Below are positions 20,401 to 30,420 of a DNA stretch of 64,000 nucleotides, one piece after another. Numbering within the stretch: the stretch's first letter is position 1; the number at the start of each line of letters is the position of its first letter. Position numbers and translations under genes: made by a program. The notes under the pieces are model-generated. The model was not told the DNA's origin. It worked only from the letters and a program-made list of their open reading frames with translations, and ran no database searches. The stretch is from an uncultured Roseivirga sp. (GTDB taxonomy: Bacteria; Bacteroidota; Bacteroidia; Cytophagales; Cyclobacteriaceae), in the NCBI GenBank assembly GCA_947493005.1, contig CANLOY010000007.1, positions 124,001 through 188,000 on the forward strand, in the 5' to 3' direction.

Positions 20401-21712
20401 TAAAACGAAAAAAGTACTTATCTCTAACCACGTACCTTATGGTGCTATCCTTCAGGTTAAAGAAGGACAGACTGTTGAGAAGGATGAGCAGCTTTGTAAG
20501 TGGGATCCGTATAATGCGGTGATCCTTTCTGAATTTGATGGAACAATTGAGTTCGATGCAATAGAAGAAGGAATTACTTACAAAGAGGAGTATGATGAGC
20601 AGACTGGTCACAGAGAAAAAGTAATAACAGATACTAAGGATAAAGCTAAGAACCCAGCTGTTGTTGTTAATTCAAAATCCGATTCCAAGGCTTATAACAT
20701 TCCGGTAGGGGCTCACTTGGCAGTGGAAGCAGGAGATAAAGTGAAGATTGGACAGCCACTGGCTAAGATTCCTAGAACAATGGGTAAATCAAGAGATATT
20801 ACCGGGGGGCTTCCAAGAGTAACTGAGCTATTTGAAGCGCGTAACCCATCTAACCCAGCAGTAGTGTCTGAGATTGATGGTGTTGTAACTTACGGAGGTA
20901 TTAAGAGAGGTAACCGTGAAATCTTTATCGAATCTAAGGATGGTGTGAAGAAGAAATACATGGTACCTTTATCTAAGCATATCCTTGTTCAGGACAATGA
21001 CTTTGTTAGAGCTGGTTACCAGTTATCAGATGGAGCTACAACTCCTAACGATATTTTGAATATTCAAGGACCAACTGCGGTTCAGGAATATTTGGTGAAC
21101 GAGATTCAGGAGGTTTATCGTCTACAAGGTGTGAAAATCAACGATAAGCACATTGAAGCTATTGTTAAGCAAATGATGCAGAAAGTTGAGATCATTGACG
21201 CTGGAGATACTCAATTCCTTCCAGGTCAGGTAGTAGATAAATTTGTTTTCAGAGAAGAAAACGATGCTATTCTTGACATGAAAGTAGTTTCTGAGGCTGG
21301 TGATTCTGAGAGTTTAAAGCCAGGTCAGATTCTTTCGCCAAGAGAGTTGAGAGATGAAAACTCAAGCTTGAGAAGAAAAGACATGAAGGTAGTAGAGGTT
21401 AGAGATGCACAGCCTGCTGTTTCTAAACCTAAGCTTCAAGGTATTACTCAGGCATCGTTGGGTACTGATAGTTTTATTTCTGCTGCGTCTTTCCAGGAAA
21501 CTACTAAAGTGTTAAGTGAAGCTTCGATAAGAGGTAAAGCAGATACGCTTAATGGGTTGAAGGAAAATGTGATCGTAGGTCACTTAATTCCTGCTGGTAC
21601 TGGAATGAGAGAATATAATAACTTGATAGTTGGTAACAGGGAAGAATACGAAAAACTTGTTGCGGCTAAAGAAGCTTATCGTACTGCATCTGAAGAGAGC
21701 GTTGAATTTTAA
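17405..21712 (+). CDS. rpoC: DNA-directed RNA polymerase subunit beta'
   Basis: A 1435-aa beta' subunit. The N-terminal zinc site uses Cys66, 68, 81 and 84. The catalytic NADFDGDQ metal-binding motif lies near residue 475. A second zinc site ([11 protein letters not shown] with an upstream Cys) is near 815-906, and the trigger loop region [16 protein letters not shown] is near 935. The long insertion between about 985 and 1110 is typical of the Bacteroidota/Proteobacteria lineage. Operon with rpoB; a DUF3467 gene follows after 5 bases. Confidence 0.98.
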   Translation: MAFKKNRKLNNDFNKVTISLASPESILESSHGEVTQPETINYRTYKPEMGGLFCERIFGPVKDWECHCGKYKRIRYKGIICDRCGVEVTEKKVRRERMGHIELVVPVAHIWYFKSLPNKIGYLLGLPTKKLDQIIYYERYVVIQSGIKEEEGISYMDFLTEDEYLDILDKLPRENQMLDDDDPEKFIAKMGAEALEMLLARLDLDSMSYALRHQAATDTSQQRKAEALKRLRVVEAFRDAKTRIENRPEWMVIKMVPVIPPELRPLVPLDGGRFATSDLNDLYRRVIIRNNRLKRLIDIKAPEVILRNEKRMLQEAVDSLFDNSRKVNAVRSDGNRALKSLSDMLKGKQGRFRQNLLGKRVDYSGRSVIVVGPELKLHECGLPKNMAAELFKPFIIRKLIERGIVKTVKSAKKIVDRKDPVVWDILENVLKGHPVLLNRAPTLHRLGIQAFQPKLIEGKAIQLHPLVCTAFNADFDGDQMAVHVPLGQDAVLEASMLMLSSHNILNPANGAPVTVPSQDMVLGLYYVTKGRRSTEDHKVAGEGMRFYSAEEVLIAMNEGVLSKHAYIHVKTMVREDDQLVEKVIETVAGRVLFNESVPEEVGFVNELLTKKKLQKIIQSVVNICGIAKTAKFLDDIKELGFQMAYKGGLSMGLNDIHIPDTKDSLVQSAKEEVDAVWQNYLMGLITDNERYNQVIDIWTRVNTKLTNGLMQEMEEDQQGFNSIFMMMHSGARGSREQIRQLGGMRGLMAKPQKNLAGSVGAIIENPILSNFKEGLDVLEYFISTHGARKGLADTALKTADAGYLTRRLVDVAQDCVVNEEDCGTLRGLTVSALKDNEDVVEPLSERILGRVSVHDVYDPISEELIVASGEEITEKIAERIDETAIDEVEIRSVLTCETKRGVCAKCYGRNLSTNNMVQKGEAVGVIAAQSIGEPGTQLTLRTFHVGGTASNIAVDASVKAKFAGVIEFEELRSLPTTDDEGNKINIVMGRTGEIQIVDPKTKKVLISNHVPYGAILQVKEGQTVEKDEQLCKWDPYNAVILSEFDGTIEFDAIEEGITYKEEYDEQTGHREKVITDTKDKAKNPAVVVNSKSDSKAYNIPVGAHLAVEAGDKVKIGQPLAKIPRTMGKSRDITGGLPRVTELFEARNPSNPAVVSEIDGVVTYGGIKRGNREIFIESKDGVKKKYMVPLSKHILVQDNDFVRAGYQLSDGATTPNDILNIQGPTAVQEYLVNEIQEVYRLQGVKINDKHIEAIVKQMMQKVEIIDAGDTQFLPGQVVDKFVFREENDAILDMKVVSEAGDSESLKPGQILSPRELRDENSSLRRKDMKVVEVRDAQPAVSKPKLQGITQASLGTDSFISAASFQETTKVLSEASIRGKADTLNGLKENVIVGHLIPAGTGMREYNNLIVGNREEYEKLVAAKEAYRTASEESVEF

Positions 21713-21717
21713 GTAGA

Positions 21718-22041
21718 ATGGCTGATCAAAAAGAACAGAACAATCAGAATCAGTTGAATATTGAGCTTTCCGAAGAAGTAGCGGAAGGTCAATATGTTAA
21801 TCTGGCCATGATTGCTCATTCTAACAGTGAGTTCGTGATTGATTTTATTAATATGATGCCTGGTGTACCAAAGGCAAAAGTAAAATCAAGAATCGTAATT
21901 ACTCCGGAACACGCCAAACGACTGCTTTATGCACTAAAGGATAATATCGACAAGTTCGAGAACAGCTTTGGGCCAATAAAGCAAAGTGAAGAGCCACCGA
22001 AATTCCCAATGAATTTTGGAGGTACTGTAGGAGAAGCTTAG
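21718..22041 (+). CDS. DUF3467 domain protein downstream of rpoC
   Basis: A 107-aa cytoplasmic protein that I recognise as the DUF3467 family (ELSEEVAEGQYVNLAMIAHSNSEFVIDF, then RIVITPEHAKRLLYAL; split by position). It has no signal peptide or membrane segment. The first 15 residues are Q/N-rich and probably disordered. It follows rpoC after 5 bases and precedes the operon terminator, so it is co-transcribed with RNA polymerase. Its function is not known to me. The linkage suggests a link to transcription, which is inference only. Confidence 0.85.
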   Translation: MADQKEQNNQNQLNIELSEEVAEGQYVNLAMIAHSNSEFVIDFINMMPGVPKAKVKSRIVITPEHAKRLLYALKDNIDKFENSFGPIKQSEEPPKFPMNFGGTVGEA

Positions 22042-22061
22042 AATTGATTATAGAATAAAAA

Positions 22062-22090
22062 GAAGGGTTGCCATTGGTGACCCTTTTTTG
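22062..22090 (+). terminator. Terminator of the rpoBC operon
   Basis: AAGGGT pairs with ACCCTT, with further internal pairing (CCA/TGG), followed by TTTTTTG. It lies 20 bases after the DUF3467 stop. Confidence 0.8.
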
Positions 22091-22107
22091 TTTTGTGCTG
22101 GTTTAGG

Positions 22108-22758
22108 TTATAATTCAGCTATTCCATTTTTAATAGCATATTTGATCAGTGCAGCCGTGTTATCAATGCCTAATTTGTTCATTATGTTACTCTTGTGAGA
22201 TTCAACAGTCTTAATACTTATTTCCATCTGGTGAGCGATCTGTTTCTGAAGATATCCTTCAGAGATGAGTCTGATGATTTGTCTTTCCCTGACAGATAAT
22301 GTAGGTTCTTGAACAGACGGAGTATTATTTAACCTATTGGCATAACCCTCATATACAGTATCAATTAGGTCTTCCCCAAAAAAGCGTTTTCCAGCAGCTA
22401 CAGCTTTTATAGCTCTTAATAATTCGTCCTTATTGGTTTCCTTAGAAATGAAACCTGAAGCACCACCCATCATCGCAGATTCAATACTTTGAGGCTCCGA
22501 TTTTGCCGATAGCATGATAACCTTGGTGTGATCGGAATATCTGGTGATTTCACTGAGAAGTTCAATACCCGATTTACCGGGCATGGCGATGTCAAGAAAG
22601 ATAACATCAACCAGTCCACCTTCAATAGCGCTGATTAATTCTTCTCCATTGTCAGTATCAAGCACTATTTCAATATCACTATTACCAATGAACATAGCTT
22701 TAATACCTTCTCTTACCAATTTATGATCGTCAATGATGGCAATTTTAGTTTTTTTCAT
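22108..22758 (-). CDS. NarL/FixJ-family response regulator
   Basis: A 216-aa two-component regulator. The receiver domain (1-120) has the acidic pair D10-D11 and phospho-acceptor D56 in VIFLDIAMPGKSG. The C-terminal LuxR-type helix-turn-helix (about 150-212) has LSVRERQIIRLISEGYLQKQ and KTVESHKSNIMNKLG. It probably activates or represses transcription when phosphorylated by the histidine kinase encoded 11 bases upstream in the same operon. Targets cannot be read from the sequence. Confidence 0.95.
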   Translation of the reverse strand: MKKTKIAIIDDHKLVREGIKAMFIGNSDIEIVLDTDNGEELISAIEGGLVDVIFLDIAMPGKSGIELLSEITRYSDHTKVIMLSAKSEPQSIESAMMGGASGFISKETNKDELLRAIKAVAAGKRFFGEDLIDTVYEGYANRLNNTPSVQEPTLSVRERQIIRLISEGYLQKQIAHQMEISIKTVESHKSNIMNKLGIDNTAALIKYAIKNGIAEL

Positions 22759-22769
22759 GGGTATTAATG

Positions 22770-24923
22770 TTAAGCGGCTGGTAGCAAGATAATTGTAAAT
22801 TTTGCGCCTTTTCCTGGTTCGCTTTCTACACTTATTGTTCCTTTATTTTTCCTTACAAATTCGCTAGAAAGCATCAACCCCAGCCCTGTTCCTTTTTCTC
22901 GCGAGTTTCCAATTTGAGAAGGGTCTTCTTCAATCTTAAACAGTTTTTGTATTTCGGCTTCACTCATGCCGATTCCACTATCTTCAATACTAATGTTTAC
23001 ATGGCTATCTTTTCTGATTGCTGAAATACAAACACTTCCATTTGTTGAGGTGAATTTTATGGCATTAGACAACAGGTTACGAATAATCAAATCTATTGAA
23101 CCTTTGTCGCAATAGGTTTTCAGACCTTCTTCAATATCCACAACAACCTGTAGGTCTTTAATCTTTATCATTTGCTCAAATAGTCTGACATTGTGTTCTA
23201 TCAGATATTCAACGCTGTGGTTTTTGGGTTTATAATTGACCCTTTCTGTTTGTACTAAAGCCCATTGCAAAAGGTTTTTCAGTAACAAATGAAGTTGGTT
23301 GGAAGACTTCATGAGCTCTTTCATGTGGGATTGAATTTCATCTTTGGAGAGAGTTTCAATATTTTCATGAATTGCTTCAGTAATCATTCGAAAAGCCGAA
23401 AGTGGGTTTTTGAGATCATGTGAAATGATAGCGAAAAACTGATCTTTAGCACTGTTCAGTTTTTTCAATTCCTCATTTTTTTCACCTAGTACTTTTTCGG
23501 ATTTCCTTTTCAATCGATAATTACTCCAGAGAATGATAGAGATCAACAATAGTAAGGATACAAGGATGATTAGGAAGGTACGAGTTGCTTGTGTTTTCTC
23601 AAGTTTTAGAGAGGTGATTTCTCCAGCTTGAGCTAAAGTCTTGATTTCATTATCCCGTTCATTGATTTCATGGTTGATTTCAAGTTTGCCTATTTCTTCT
23701 ACTTTTTTGGCTGTTATAATACTGTCGGTATATTCCTTATAAAGTTCATGATACTTCAGAGCATCCCTATATGCACCATTATTTTTGCTGAGTAAGTAAA
23801 GCACTTCGGCAAGGTTTCGGATTCTGGCTTTGCTGTTTAACTGTTGCGCCAATGATAATGCTTGCGTAGCAATATTATAGGCTTTACTGTTTTGGCCTGC
23901 TTCCTTAAACATAGATGCTTGGTCACTCAATGATGCAAGTTCGTAGGCCTTAATACCGGTTTTCTCGAATAATGAAAAGGCCTCGCTGTAGAAGTTTTCG
24001 GCCTTTTTGTAATCTTTAAGAGAGAAGAAAACATTGGCTTTGTTATGGATTGCAATGGCAATACCGATTGTGTCTTTTAATTCTGTGCTTAGTTCTAGCG
24101 CCTTATCCTGAAAATACAGCGAACTATCGTACTGCTCTAAATTTCGGAATGTAGTACCCATGTTAGAGTAGGCAATACTTAACCCAAACAGGTCGTTGAT
24201 CTCTTTTTGTAAAGGGATGGCTTTGTGGTGATACTCGATGGATTTTTTATAGTTTTCCAGCTTTTTATATACTACGGCAAGGTTTGAGTACCCTGAGCCT
24301 ATTCCAAAGGGATCATTTAAGGCATTTTTGATTACTTGAGCTTTATAATAATAGTCAAGAGCCGTTTCGTAATCATCATTACTATAGTAAATACCGGCTA
24401 TGTTGTTCAAAGAATAAGACATGTTAGTCGAATCCTGAAGGTCTGTAAAAGCTAACAAACTACTTTTGTGGTTTGCTAATGCTTCAGGATAGTTGCCGAT
24501 TCTTTCATATATAATACCTAGTGATTGATGAGTTTCAGCAATTAGCAATTGATCATTCTCCTGTTTGCCGATTTTCACAGATTCATTTAAAAGTTCAATA
24601 GCCTTGGTATGATCTCCCAACATTGAAAGAGCATTTGCTTTAGCGTCTAAAGCATTTCCTCTACTTATTTCGCTTTTTAATACAATAGCTAGTTTTTCGG
24701 CCTGCTTTGCTGTTTCAAGTGCATCAGTGGGATTAGATTGATTTTGCAGGTTTGAAAGTACAATCAGAGCTTCTAATTGCTCGATACCTTCCGAAGAGTT
24801 GACAATCGTTTTCAAACTATCAAGTTCCTGTTGTGACTGACCCAAAAGTTTATGTTGTTCAAAAAATATAATTGTGATACAGGCGATTACCAGACGCGAT
24901 AGGGTTGACGTTTTAATTCTCAT
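22770..24923 (-). CDS. TPR-domain sensor histidine kinase
   Basis: A membrane histidine kinase of 717 aa from the chosen ATG at 24923. A 729-aa reading from 24959 is possible, but its first 12 residues overlap a promoter-like TGGATTTG and precede the signal peptide. Order: signal peptide, about 8-10 tetratricopeptide repeats (periplasmic, to about residue 430), one membrane helix (about 450-470), a HisKA domain with phospho-His in ISHDLKNPL, and a HATPase domain with N box (RNLLSNAIKFT), G1 (DSGIGMS) and G2 (GTGLGLML). It pairs with the NarL-type regulator downstream. The signal is unknown; TPR sensors often bind proteins or peptides. Confidence 0.93.
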   Translation of the reverse strand: MRIKTSTLSRLVIACITIIFFEQHKLLGQSQQELDSLKTIVNSSEGIEQLEALIVLSNLQNQSNPTDALETAKQAEKLAIVLKSEISRGNALDAKANALSMLGDHTKAIELLNESVKIGKQENDQLLIAETHQSLGIIYERIGNYPEALANHKSSLLAFTDLQDSTNMSYSLNNIAGIYYSNDDYETALDYYYKAQVIKNALNDPFGIGSGYSNLAVVYKKLENYKKSIEYHHKAIPLQKEINDLFGLSIAYSNMGTTFRNLEQYDSSLYFQDKALELSTELKDTIGIAIAIHNKANVFFSLKDYKKAENFYSEAFSLFEKTGIKAYELASLSDQASMFKEAGQNSKAYNIATQALSLAQQLNSKARIRNLAEVLYLLSKNNGAYRDALKYHELYKEYTDSIITAKKVEEIGKLEINHEINERDNEIKTLAQAGEITSLKLEKTQATRTFLIILVSLLLLISIILWSNYRLKRKSEKVLGEKNEELKKLNSAKDQFFAIISHDLKNPLSAFRMITEAIHENIETLSKDEIQSHMKELMKSSNQLHLLLKNLLQWALVQTERVNYKPKNHSVEYLIEHNVRLFEQMIKIKDLQVVVDIEEGLKTYCDKGSIDLIIRNLLSNAIKFTSTNGSVCISAIRKDSHVNISIEDSGIGMSEAEIQKLFKIEEDPSQIGNSREKGTGLGLMLSSEFVRKNKGTISVESEPGKGAKFTIILLPAA

Positions 24924-25020
24924 TTCTAATCTAAAAAGTACTTGTGTCAAATCCATCAATTAGGGAATTCCCACAATTGCGGTAGGGATAACCCTGATGG
25001 TTAGCCATGGTCTTACTACA

Positions 25021-25028
25021 TAAGTTTG
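25021..25028 (+). promoter_or_regulatory. Candidate -7 element upstream of the 476-aa secreted protein
   Basis: TAAGTTTG matches TAnnTTTG and lies 49 bases before the start codon at 25078. No convincing TTTG -33 element is found at 19-20 bases (TGGT is there). The divergent histidine kinase start is about 100 bases away, so both promoters share this gap. Confidence 0.45.
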
Positions 25029-25077
25029 AAATTGAACTGAATAGGTTGAATACAAAAATCTTCAAACCATTAATACC

Positions 25078-26508
25078 ATGATTAAATCTTCGTTTAAGGT
25101 ACTTAAATTATTTATTGTGAGCATAGTTCTGTTTGCAGGCCTAAGTATAACTTTTTCGGCAGAAGCACAGCTTTTGAAAAAGTTGAAGAAGAAGGTAGAA
25201 AACAAGGCAGAGCAGTTAAAACAGAAGTCTTTGGATAAGCTCAACAGAAAGTTAGATCAATCAATTGACTCTGCTTTTGTAAGGGCTGAAGGTATTTTTG
25301 GTAAAAAGGGGACTAAAAGGGAGGAAGGAGAGCTTGTTGACAAGGGTGAAGCGGGAGGTTATGGAGCTTTTAGCTTTGGTGATGAAGAATATAATCTGGA
25401 TAAGTTCTTGGATGTCATTTGCATATATCATCCAAACGGAGTGTCTGTTGAAGCAATTGCCAACGAACGTTTTGGAGTACTTTTTTACCTGATAGGGGAT
25501 GATTTTGATAAGAAAAAACATAGAGATAAGTACGAAGTTGGAAATACTTCTGAGAATAAGGTTTACGTATCTTATTTCACCAGACCCCACTTACCTTGGG
25601 GAGTGGGAAGTGCTCTAAAAGAAGGACAATTGAGAGTAGTTTCTTTGGATGAGTCATCGCTTTTTTTATCTGCTTCAGGGAAGGGAGGAGATGAAGAAAA
25701 TGATGAATTAATCGATATGATGGTTGACCTGAAACTTGATTTCTCCATCACTTTAGAAAGTGATAGACCTCTTAAGATGCCTAAAATGGGTAAATCAAGT
25801 GTTAGTACTATAGATACAAGCTCAGTTCCTCAGGTAAATACAAGCGATGACTCAATGTCAGATGATGAATCAAGGGCAATGGAATTTATGCAGCAAATGA
25901 TGGGAGGCGGAGATGCTAAAGTGCCAGATCAGTATCGGTTCGATTATATGGTGAGCTATGAATTTGATGGAGTAACCGAGTCGAAAACAAAATATACGAC
26001 ATGGGTTGGACACAATGGAAATACCACAATGCTGAGTTTTAACGATGATAATGGGAATAATAGCAAGTTGATTATTGATGGTGATAACCAACTTACACTG
26101 AGTGTGGACGAAGCGAATAAACAAGTGATGGTAGTGTCTTCCGATATTATGGGGGATGCTTACAAGGACCTTGCTTTTCAGATGGAGGAAGAGAGTCTCA
26201 AAGGTGGTGGTTTTAAAAAAACCGGCCGTTCCAGACGTATTGCAGGATACTTGAGCTATGAATACGAGATTGAAGGACAAGGAGGGCAAGGTAATATCTG
26301 GTTTTCGTCAGAACTTGACATTACGAGTTTCTGGCCGGGAATGAATAACGCTAACAAGTCGGAATTACCAGGCTTTATGATGGAATTCAATTTCAAGGGA
26401 GATGATGGAGAAGAAAGACACATAAGACTGAAAAAAGTGAGTAAGGAAATAATGTTGTTCAACCTGGGGGACTATCAGGTAATGAATATGGCCGGTTTCG
26501 GCAAGTAG
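25078..26508 (+). CDS. Secreted protein of unknown function with DUF4412-like region
   Basis: A 476-aa protein with a clear signal peptide (hydrophobic 11-26, cleavage expected after A30, SAEA/Q). A lysine-rich amphipathic helix (about 32-65) comes next. Then a mixed region follows, and a C-terminal part (about 275-470) resembles DUF4412 proteins of Bacteroidota: beta-rich with aromatic-glycine patterns and two asparagine-rich loops. No lipobox and no membrane helix after the signal, so it is probably periplasmic or surface-associated. It is transcribed alone, divergently from the two-component pair, and ends in its own terminator. The divergent kinase may control it; that is inference. Confidence 0.8.
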   Translation: MIKSSFKVLKLFIVSIVLFAGLSITFSAEAQLLKKLKKKVENKAEQLKQKSLDKLNRKLDQSIDSAFVRAEGIFGKKGTKREEGELVDKGEAGGYGAFSFGDEEYNLDKFLDVICIYHPNGVSVEAIANERFGVLFYLIGDDFDKKKHRDKYEVGNTSENKVYVSYFTRPHLPWGVGSALKEGQLRVVSLDESSLFLSASGKGGDEENDELIDMMVDLKLDFSITLESDRPLKMPKMGKSSVSTIDTSSVPQVNTSDDSMSDDESRAMEFMQQMMGGGDAKVPDQYRFDYMVSYEFDGVTESKTKYTTWVGHNGNTTMLSFNDDNGNNSKLIIDGDNQLTLSVDEANKQVMVVSSDIMGDAYKDLAFQMEEESLKGGGFKKTGRSRRIAGYLSYEYEIEGQGGQGNIWFSSELDITSFWPGMNNANKSELPGFMMEFNFKGDDGEERHIRLKKVSKEIMLFNLGDYQVMNMAGFGK

Positions 26509-26531
26509 TAGTCGTAGTCAATAAACAAACT

Positions 26532-26571
26532 AAGGGCTCAGATCCATACGGGAGTGAGCCCTTGTTGTTTA
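26532..26571 (+). terminator. Terminator after the 476-aa secreted protein
   Basis: AAGGGCTCA (26532-26540) pairs perfectly with TGAGCCCTT (26555-26563) around 14 bases, followed by GTTGTTTAT. It is 23 bases past the stop codon. Confidence 0.85.
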
Positions 26572-26850
26572 TAATAAAAGAAAGTTACTTGCGTAAAAGA
26601 ATCTCATAGCTTCGACTTTGTCAGATTAACTATTCTGATAGACTTGTCTTTTGTCTCCTGACAAGCTGAGAAGAACACTAGGTTAACCCATTGAACAGCA
26701 AGGAGATTCCATTTGGAGAGGATTGAAAACGGGAAGCTAAGGTGTTCGGATGGGTTGAATTGTATAGAGTGAAGTGAAGTTGTTCAGATGTTCCTATTAA
26801 ACAGGGAATTAGAAGAGATAATAGGCGGGTTTTTTATTTAAGAAATCATG
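26567..26850 (+). other. Gene-free gap with a long imperfect hairpin upstream of the str promoter
   Basis: No reading frame here looks coding. The main structure is an inverted repeat: AACCCAT-T-GAACA at 26685-26697 and TGTTC-GG-ATGGGTT at 26743-26756. This gives 7 plus 5 base pairs with a small internal loop and a 45-base apical region. Two outer pairs (one wobble) extend it. A second 6-bp stem, CTTGTC/GACAAG, lies at about 26643-26665. I cannot assign a function. A small RNA, a relic, or an upstream element of the rpsL promoter are all possible. Confidence 0.4.
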
Positions 26851-26881
26851 TTTGTTTCAATAACTTCTTTTACTACCTTTG
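26851..26881 (+). promoter_or_regulatory. Promoter of the str operon (rpsL)
   Basis: TTTG at 26851-26854, exactly 19 bases, then TACCTTTG at 26874-26881 followed by CAGTCCG. It is a textbook Bacteroidota promoter, giving a leader of about 40 bases before rpsL. Confidence 0.88.
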
Positions 26882-26926
26882 CAGTCCGAAATTTTTAATA
26901 GGAAAATTAAATCTAAAGAATTGTAA

Positions 26927-27307
26927 ATGCCTACTATAAATCAACTAGTACGTAAGGGCAGAAAGAAATTGACTTCAAAGTCAAAGTCTCCAGCATTAGA
27001 TAGCTGCCCACAGAGAAGAGGGGTTTGTACAAGGGTATATACGACAACACCTAAAAAACCTAACTCTGCTATGAGAAAAGTGGCAAGAGTAAGGTTGACC
27101 AATGGTAAAGAGGTGAACGCATATATCCCAGGGGAGGGTCACAACCTCCAAGAGCACTCCATTGTATTGATCAGAGGTGGAAGAGTGAAAGACCTTCCAG
27201 GTGTAAGATACCATATCATCCGTGGTGCATTAGATACTGCAGGAGTTAGTGGTCGTCTTCAGAGAAGATCAAAGTATGGAGCTAAGCGACCAAAAGATAA
27301 GAAATAG
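26927..27307 (+). CDS. rpsL: 30S ribosomal protein S12
   Basis: A 126-aa S12 of the decoding centre. [21 protein letters not shown], with the streptomycin-related lysine in PKKPNSA, and the [21 protein letters not shown] loop are fully conserved. First gene of the str operon; rpsG follows after 15 bases. Confidence 0.98.
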   Translation: MPTINQLVRKGRKKLTSKSKSPALDSCPQRRGVCTRVYTTTPKKPNSAMRKVARVRLTNGKEVNAYIPGEGHNLQEHSIVLIRGGRVKDLPGVRYHIIRGALDTAGVSGRLQRRSKYGAKRPKDKK

Positions 27308-27322
27308 ACAATTTTATAAGCA

Positions 27323-27790
27323 ATGAGAAAAGCTAAACCAAAGAAGAGATATATTCTTCCTGATCCTAAGTTCCAAGATACTTTGGTGACAAAGTTTGTG
27401 AACTACCTAATGATCGATGGAAAGAAGAGTATTGCCTACAATACGTTTTACAAAGCTATAGAGCTTGTTGAGGAACGTACTGGTGAGAATGGTCTTGAAA
27501 CTTGGAAGAAAGCATTGAGTAATATCATGCCGTCAGTCGAAGTGAAGAGTAGAAGGGTGGGAGGAGCCACTTTTCAAGTGCCTATCGAGGTAAGACCTAA
27601 CCGTAAAACTTCACTTGGCATCAAGTGGTTGATTATGTTCTCTAGAAAAAGAGGAGAGAAGACCATGACTGAAAAACTAGCTGGAGAGGTGATCGCTGCC
27701 TCAAAAGGTGAGGGTGCTGCAGTTAAGAAGAAAGATGATACACATAGAATGGCAGAAGCCAACAAAGCATTTTCACACTTTAGATTTTAA
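27323..27790 (+). CDS. rpsG: 30S ribosomal protein S7
   Basis: A 155-aa S7, primary binder of the 16S rRNA 3' domain. [17 protein letters not shown], the [14 protein letters not shown] helix and the [18 protein letters not shown] hairpin are characteristic. Second gene of the str operon, 13 bases before fusA. Confidence 0.98.
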   Translation: MRKAKPKKRYILPDPKFQDTLVTKFVNYLMIDGKKSIAYNTFYKAIELVEERTGENGLETWKKALSNIMPSVEVKSRRVGGATFQVPIEVRPNRKTSLGIKWLIMFSRKRGEKTMTEKLAGEVIAASKGEGAAVKKKDDTHRMAEANKAFSHFRF

Positions 27791-27803
27791 TTCCTAGAAT
27801 AAA

Positions 27804-29903
27804 ATGGCAAGAGATTTAAGTTTGACTCGGAATATTGGTATTGCAGCACATATTGATGCTGGAAAAACAACTACCACCGAGCGTATATTATACTACACTG
27901 GTGTGTCTCACAAAATTGGTGAAGTACACGATGGTGATGCTACTATGGACTGGATGGAGCAGGAGCAGGAAAGGGGTATTACAATTACTTCTGCTGCAAC
28001 TACTGTGTTTTGGCCTTATAAAAACAAAGAATATCACATCAACATTATTGATACTCCTGGTCACGTTGACTTTACAGTTGAGGTTAACAGGTCTTTGAGG
28101 GTATTAGATGGGTTGGTGTTTTTGTTTTCAGCTGTTGATGGTGTTGAGCCTCAATCTGAAACAAACTGGAGACTTGCTGACAACTATAAAGTAGCTCGTA
28201 TCGGTTTCGTTAACAAAATGGACCGTGCCGGAGCTGACTTCCTTAATGTTTGTAAGCAGGTTAAAGAAATGCTTGGTACCAAGGCTGTTCCTTTACAATT
28301 GCCAATTGGTGCTGAAGATACTTTCAAAGGAGTGGTAGACTTGGTTGAAAACAAGGCTATTGTTTGGAATGAAGAGGATCAGGGAATGACTTTCGAAGAG
28401 ATTGAAATCCCTGCTGATATGGTTGATGAAGTTGCTGAGTACAGAGAAGGGCTTTTAGAAGCTATCGCTGAGTACGATGATTCATTACTGGAAAAGTTCT
28501 TCGAGGATCCAGATTCTATCACTAAAGATGAAATCTTGGCTGCCTTAAGACAAGCTACTATCAATTTGGACTTTGTGCCAATGATGTGTGGTTCTGCATT
28601 TAAAAATAAAGGTGTTCAGACACTTCTTGACTACGTGATGGAATTGCTTCCTTCACCGTTAGATAGAGACAATATTGTAGGAACCAATCCTGATTCAGAA
28701 GAAGAGACTTCAAGAAAGCCTTCTCCTGACGAACCATTCGCTGCATTAGCATTTAAAATTGCTACTGACCCATTTGTAGGTCGTCTGTGCTTTGTAAGGT
28801 CGTATTCGGGAATGCTTGAATCTGGTTCTTACGTATTCAATACAAGGACTAACAAGAAAGAGCGTATCTCAAGAATTTTCCAAATGCATGCTAATAAGCA
28901 AAATGCAATTCCTCAGTTACACGCTGGAGATATTGCAGCGGTAGTTGGATTTAAGGATATCAAAACAGGAGACACTCTATGTGATGAGAAACACAAAGTG
29001 GTATTTGAATCAATGGACTTCCCTGATCCGGTAATTGGATATGCTATCGAGCCTAAAACGCAGGCTGATGTTGATAAGCTAGGTATGGCAATTGCTAAAT
29101 TAGTGGAGGAAGATCCAACATTGAGAGTGCATACAGATGAAGAAACTGGTCAAACGATCTTAAGAGGTATGGGTGAGCTTCACCTAGATATCATCATGGA
29201 TCGAATGAGAAGAGAATTCAAGGTTGAAGTAAACCAAGGAGCACCACAGGTGGCTTATAAAGAATCTATCAACTCTATGGTTGAACACAAAGAGGTTTAT
29301 AAAAAGCAATCTGGTGGTAAAGGTAAATTCGCAGATATCGTTTTCGAAATCGGCCCTGCTGATGAAGATTATGAAAAGGATGGATTACAGTTTGTAAATA
29401 ATATCACTGGTGGTGTTATTCCAAGAGAATTTATCCCTGCAATTGAAAAAGGTTTTGCTTCTGCGATGGTAAATGGTCCTTTGGCTGGTTACCCTCTTGA
29501 GAGAATGAAAGTAAGATTGTATCATGGTTCTTTCCATGATGTGGATTCAGATTCATTATCATTTGAAATGGCTGCAAGGCTTGGCTTCAAAGAGGCTGCT
29601 AGAAAAGCTGCACCGAAATTGATGGAACCGATAATGGCTGTTGATGTTGTAACTCCAGATGAATATACTGGTAGTATTACGGGTGACCTTAACAGAAGAA
29701 GAGGTATCATGAAAGGTATGGATACCAAAGGTACTTCAACTGTTGTAAAGGCAGATGTACCTTTATCAGAGCTATTTGGTTACGTTACTGACTTGAGGAC
29801 AATGTCTTCAGGTAGGGCAACAGCTTCATTGACATTCTCTCATTATGAAGGTGTACCGAATAATATTGCTGAAGAAGTGATTAAAAAATCTAAAGGAGAA
29901 TAA
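27804..29903 (+). CDS. fusA: Elongation factor G
   Basis: A 699-aa translocation GTPase. P-loop AHIDAGKT at residues 15-22, DTPGHVDFT near 83-91, NKMD near 137-140. Domains II-V follow, with the domain IV loop region ([20 protein letters not shown], about 483-502) present. It drives tRNA-mRNA translocation and, with RRF (frr at 6458), ribosome recycling. It is in the str operon between rpsG and rpsJ, with 18 bases to the latter. No tuf gene follows, unlike the E. coli str operon. Confidence 0.98.
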   Translation: MARDLSLTRNIGIAAHIDAGKTTTTERILYYTGVSHKIGEVHDGDATMDWMEQEQERGITITSAATTVFWPYKNKEYHINIIDTPGHVDFTVEVNRSLRVLDGLVFLFSAVDGVEPQSETNWRLADNYKVARIGFVNKMDRAGADFLNVCKQVKEMLGTKAVPLQLPIGAEDTFKGVVDLVENKAIVWNEEDQGMTFEEIEIPADMVDEVAEYREGLLEAIAEYDDSLLEKFFEDPDSITKDEILAALRQATINLDFVPMMCGSAFKNKGVQTLLDYVMELLPSPLDRDNIVGTNPDSEEETSRKPSPDEPFAALAFKIATDPFVGRLCFVRSYSGMLESGSYVFNTRTNKKERISRIFQMHANKQNAIPQLHAGDIAAVVGFKDIKTGDTLCDEKHKVVFESMDFPDPVIGYAIEPKTQADVDKLGMAIAKLVEEDPTLRVHTDEETGQTILRGMGELHLDIIMDRMRREFKVEVNQGAPQVAYKESINSMVEHKEVYKKQSGGKGKFADIVFEIGPADEDYEKDGLQFVNNITGGVIPREFIPAIEKGFASAMVNGPLAGYPLERMKVRLYHGSFHDVDSDSLSFEMAARLGFKEAARKAAPKLMEPIMAVDVVTPDEYTGSITGDLNRRRGIMKGMDTKGTSTVVKADVPLSELFGYVTDLRTMSSGRATASLTFSHYEGVPNNIAEEVIKKSKGE

Positions 29904-29921
29904 GCTGTAAATTTTACTATA

Positions 29922-30227
29922 ATGACACAGAAAATCAGAATCAAATTAAAGTCATATGATCACAACCTGGTGGATAAGTCATCAGAGAAGATTGTGAGAG
30001 CAGTAAAAACTACTGGAGCTGTTGTTAGTGGCCCTATTCCACTTCCTACAGTTAAGGAGAAGTTTACAGTCTTGAAATCACCACACGTGAATAAGAAAGC
30101 TCGTGAGCAATTCCAGCTTTGTACTTACAAAAGATTAGTAGATATCTACTCTTCAAGTGCAAAAACTGTTGATGCCCTTATGAAGCTTGAATTACCTTCA
30201 GGTGTTGATGTTGAAATCAAGGTTTAA
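29922..30227 (+). CDS. rpsJ: 30S ribosomal protein S10
   Basis: A 101-aa S10 ([20 protein letters not shown], and [26 protein letters not shown]; split by position). S10 also contacts NusG in transcription-translation coupling. Here it is the last gene of the str operon: a strong terminator follows 21 bases after its stop and rplC has its own promoter, so S10 is transcribed with EF-G rather than with the S10-spc genes. Confidence 0.98.
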   Translation: MTQKIRIKLKSYDHNLVDKSSEKIVRAVKTTGAVVSGPIPLPTVKEKFTVLKSPHVNKKAREQFQLCTYKRLVDIYSSSAKTVDALMKLELPSGVDVEIKV

Positions 30228-30248
30228 TAAACCTAATTGACATAAATC

Positions 30249-30279
30249 AAAAGGCTCGCTGAGAAGCGAGCCTTTTTTA
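30249..30279 (+). terminator. Terminator of the str operon
   Basis: AAAGGCTCGCT pairs perfectly with AGCGAGCCTTT around a 4-base loop and is followed by TTTTATTTT. It is one of the strongest terminators in the window. Confidence 0.92.
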
Positions 30280-30353
30280 TTTTAAGAGAGGCTGTTTTGA
30301 GTTATTTGTGAGTCAAAACTCCGTTTAAGGGCTTGTAAAAGCATGTTCTTGAA

Positions 30354-30379
30354 AAGGTTTCAAAAAACCTTCTTTTTTT
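30354..30379 (+). terminator. Second terminator-like hairpin before rplC
   Basis: AAGGTTT (30354-30360) pairs with AAACCTT (30365-30371) around a 4-base loop and is followed by CTTTTTTTA. It lies downstream of the main str terminator and 11 bases before the rplC -33 region. Confidence 0.65.
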
Positions 30380-30389
30380 AAACTCCTGC

Positions 30390-30420
30390 CTTGTAACAAA
30401 ATATTAAATTCATATCTTTG
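30390..30420 (+). promoter_or_regulatory. Promoter of the S10-spc-alpha cluster (rplC)
   Basis: CTTG at 30390-30393, 19 bases, then TATCTTTG at 30413-30420 followed by CAGTCCG. The leader is about 50 bases and begins with TCCG-TTTTG-CGGG, a possible 5' hairpin. Confidence 0.78.

Noticed and set aside
25078-25400. Lysine-rich N-terminal part of the 476-aa protein as a possible lipoprotein or DNA-binding tail
   Set aside because: No lipobox cysteine follows the signal peptide and the helix directly follows the cleavage site; I keep it as a plain secreted protein.
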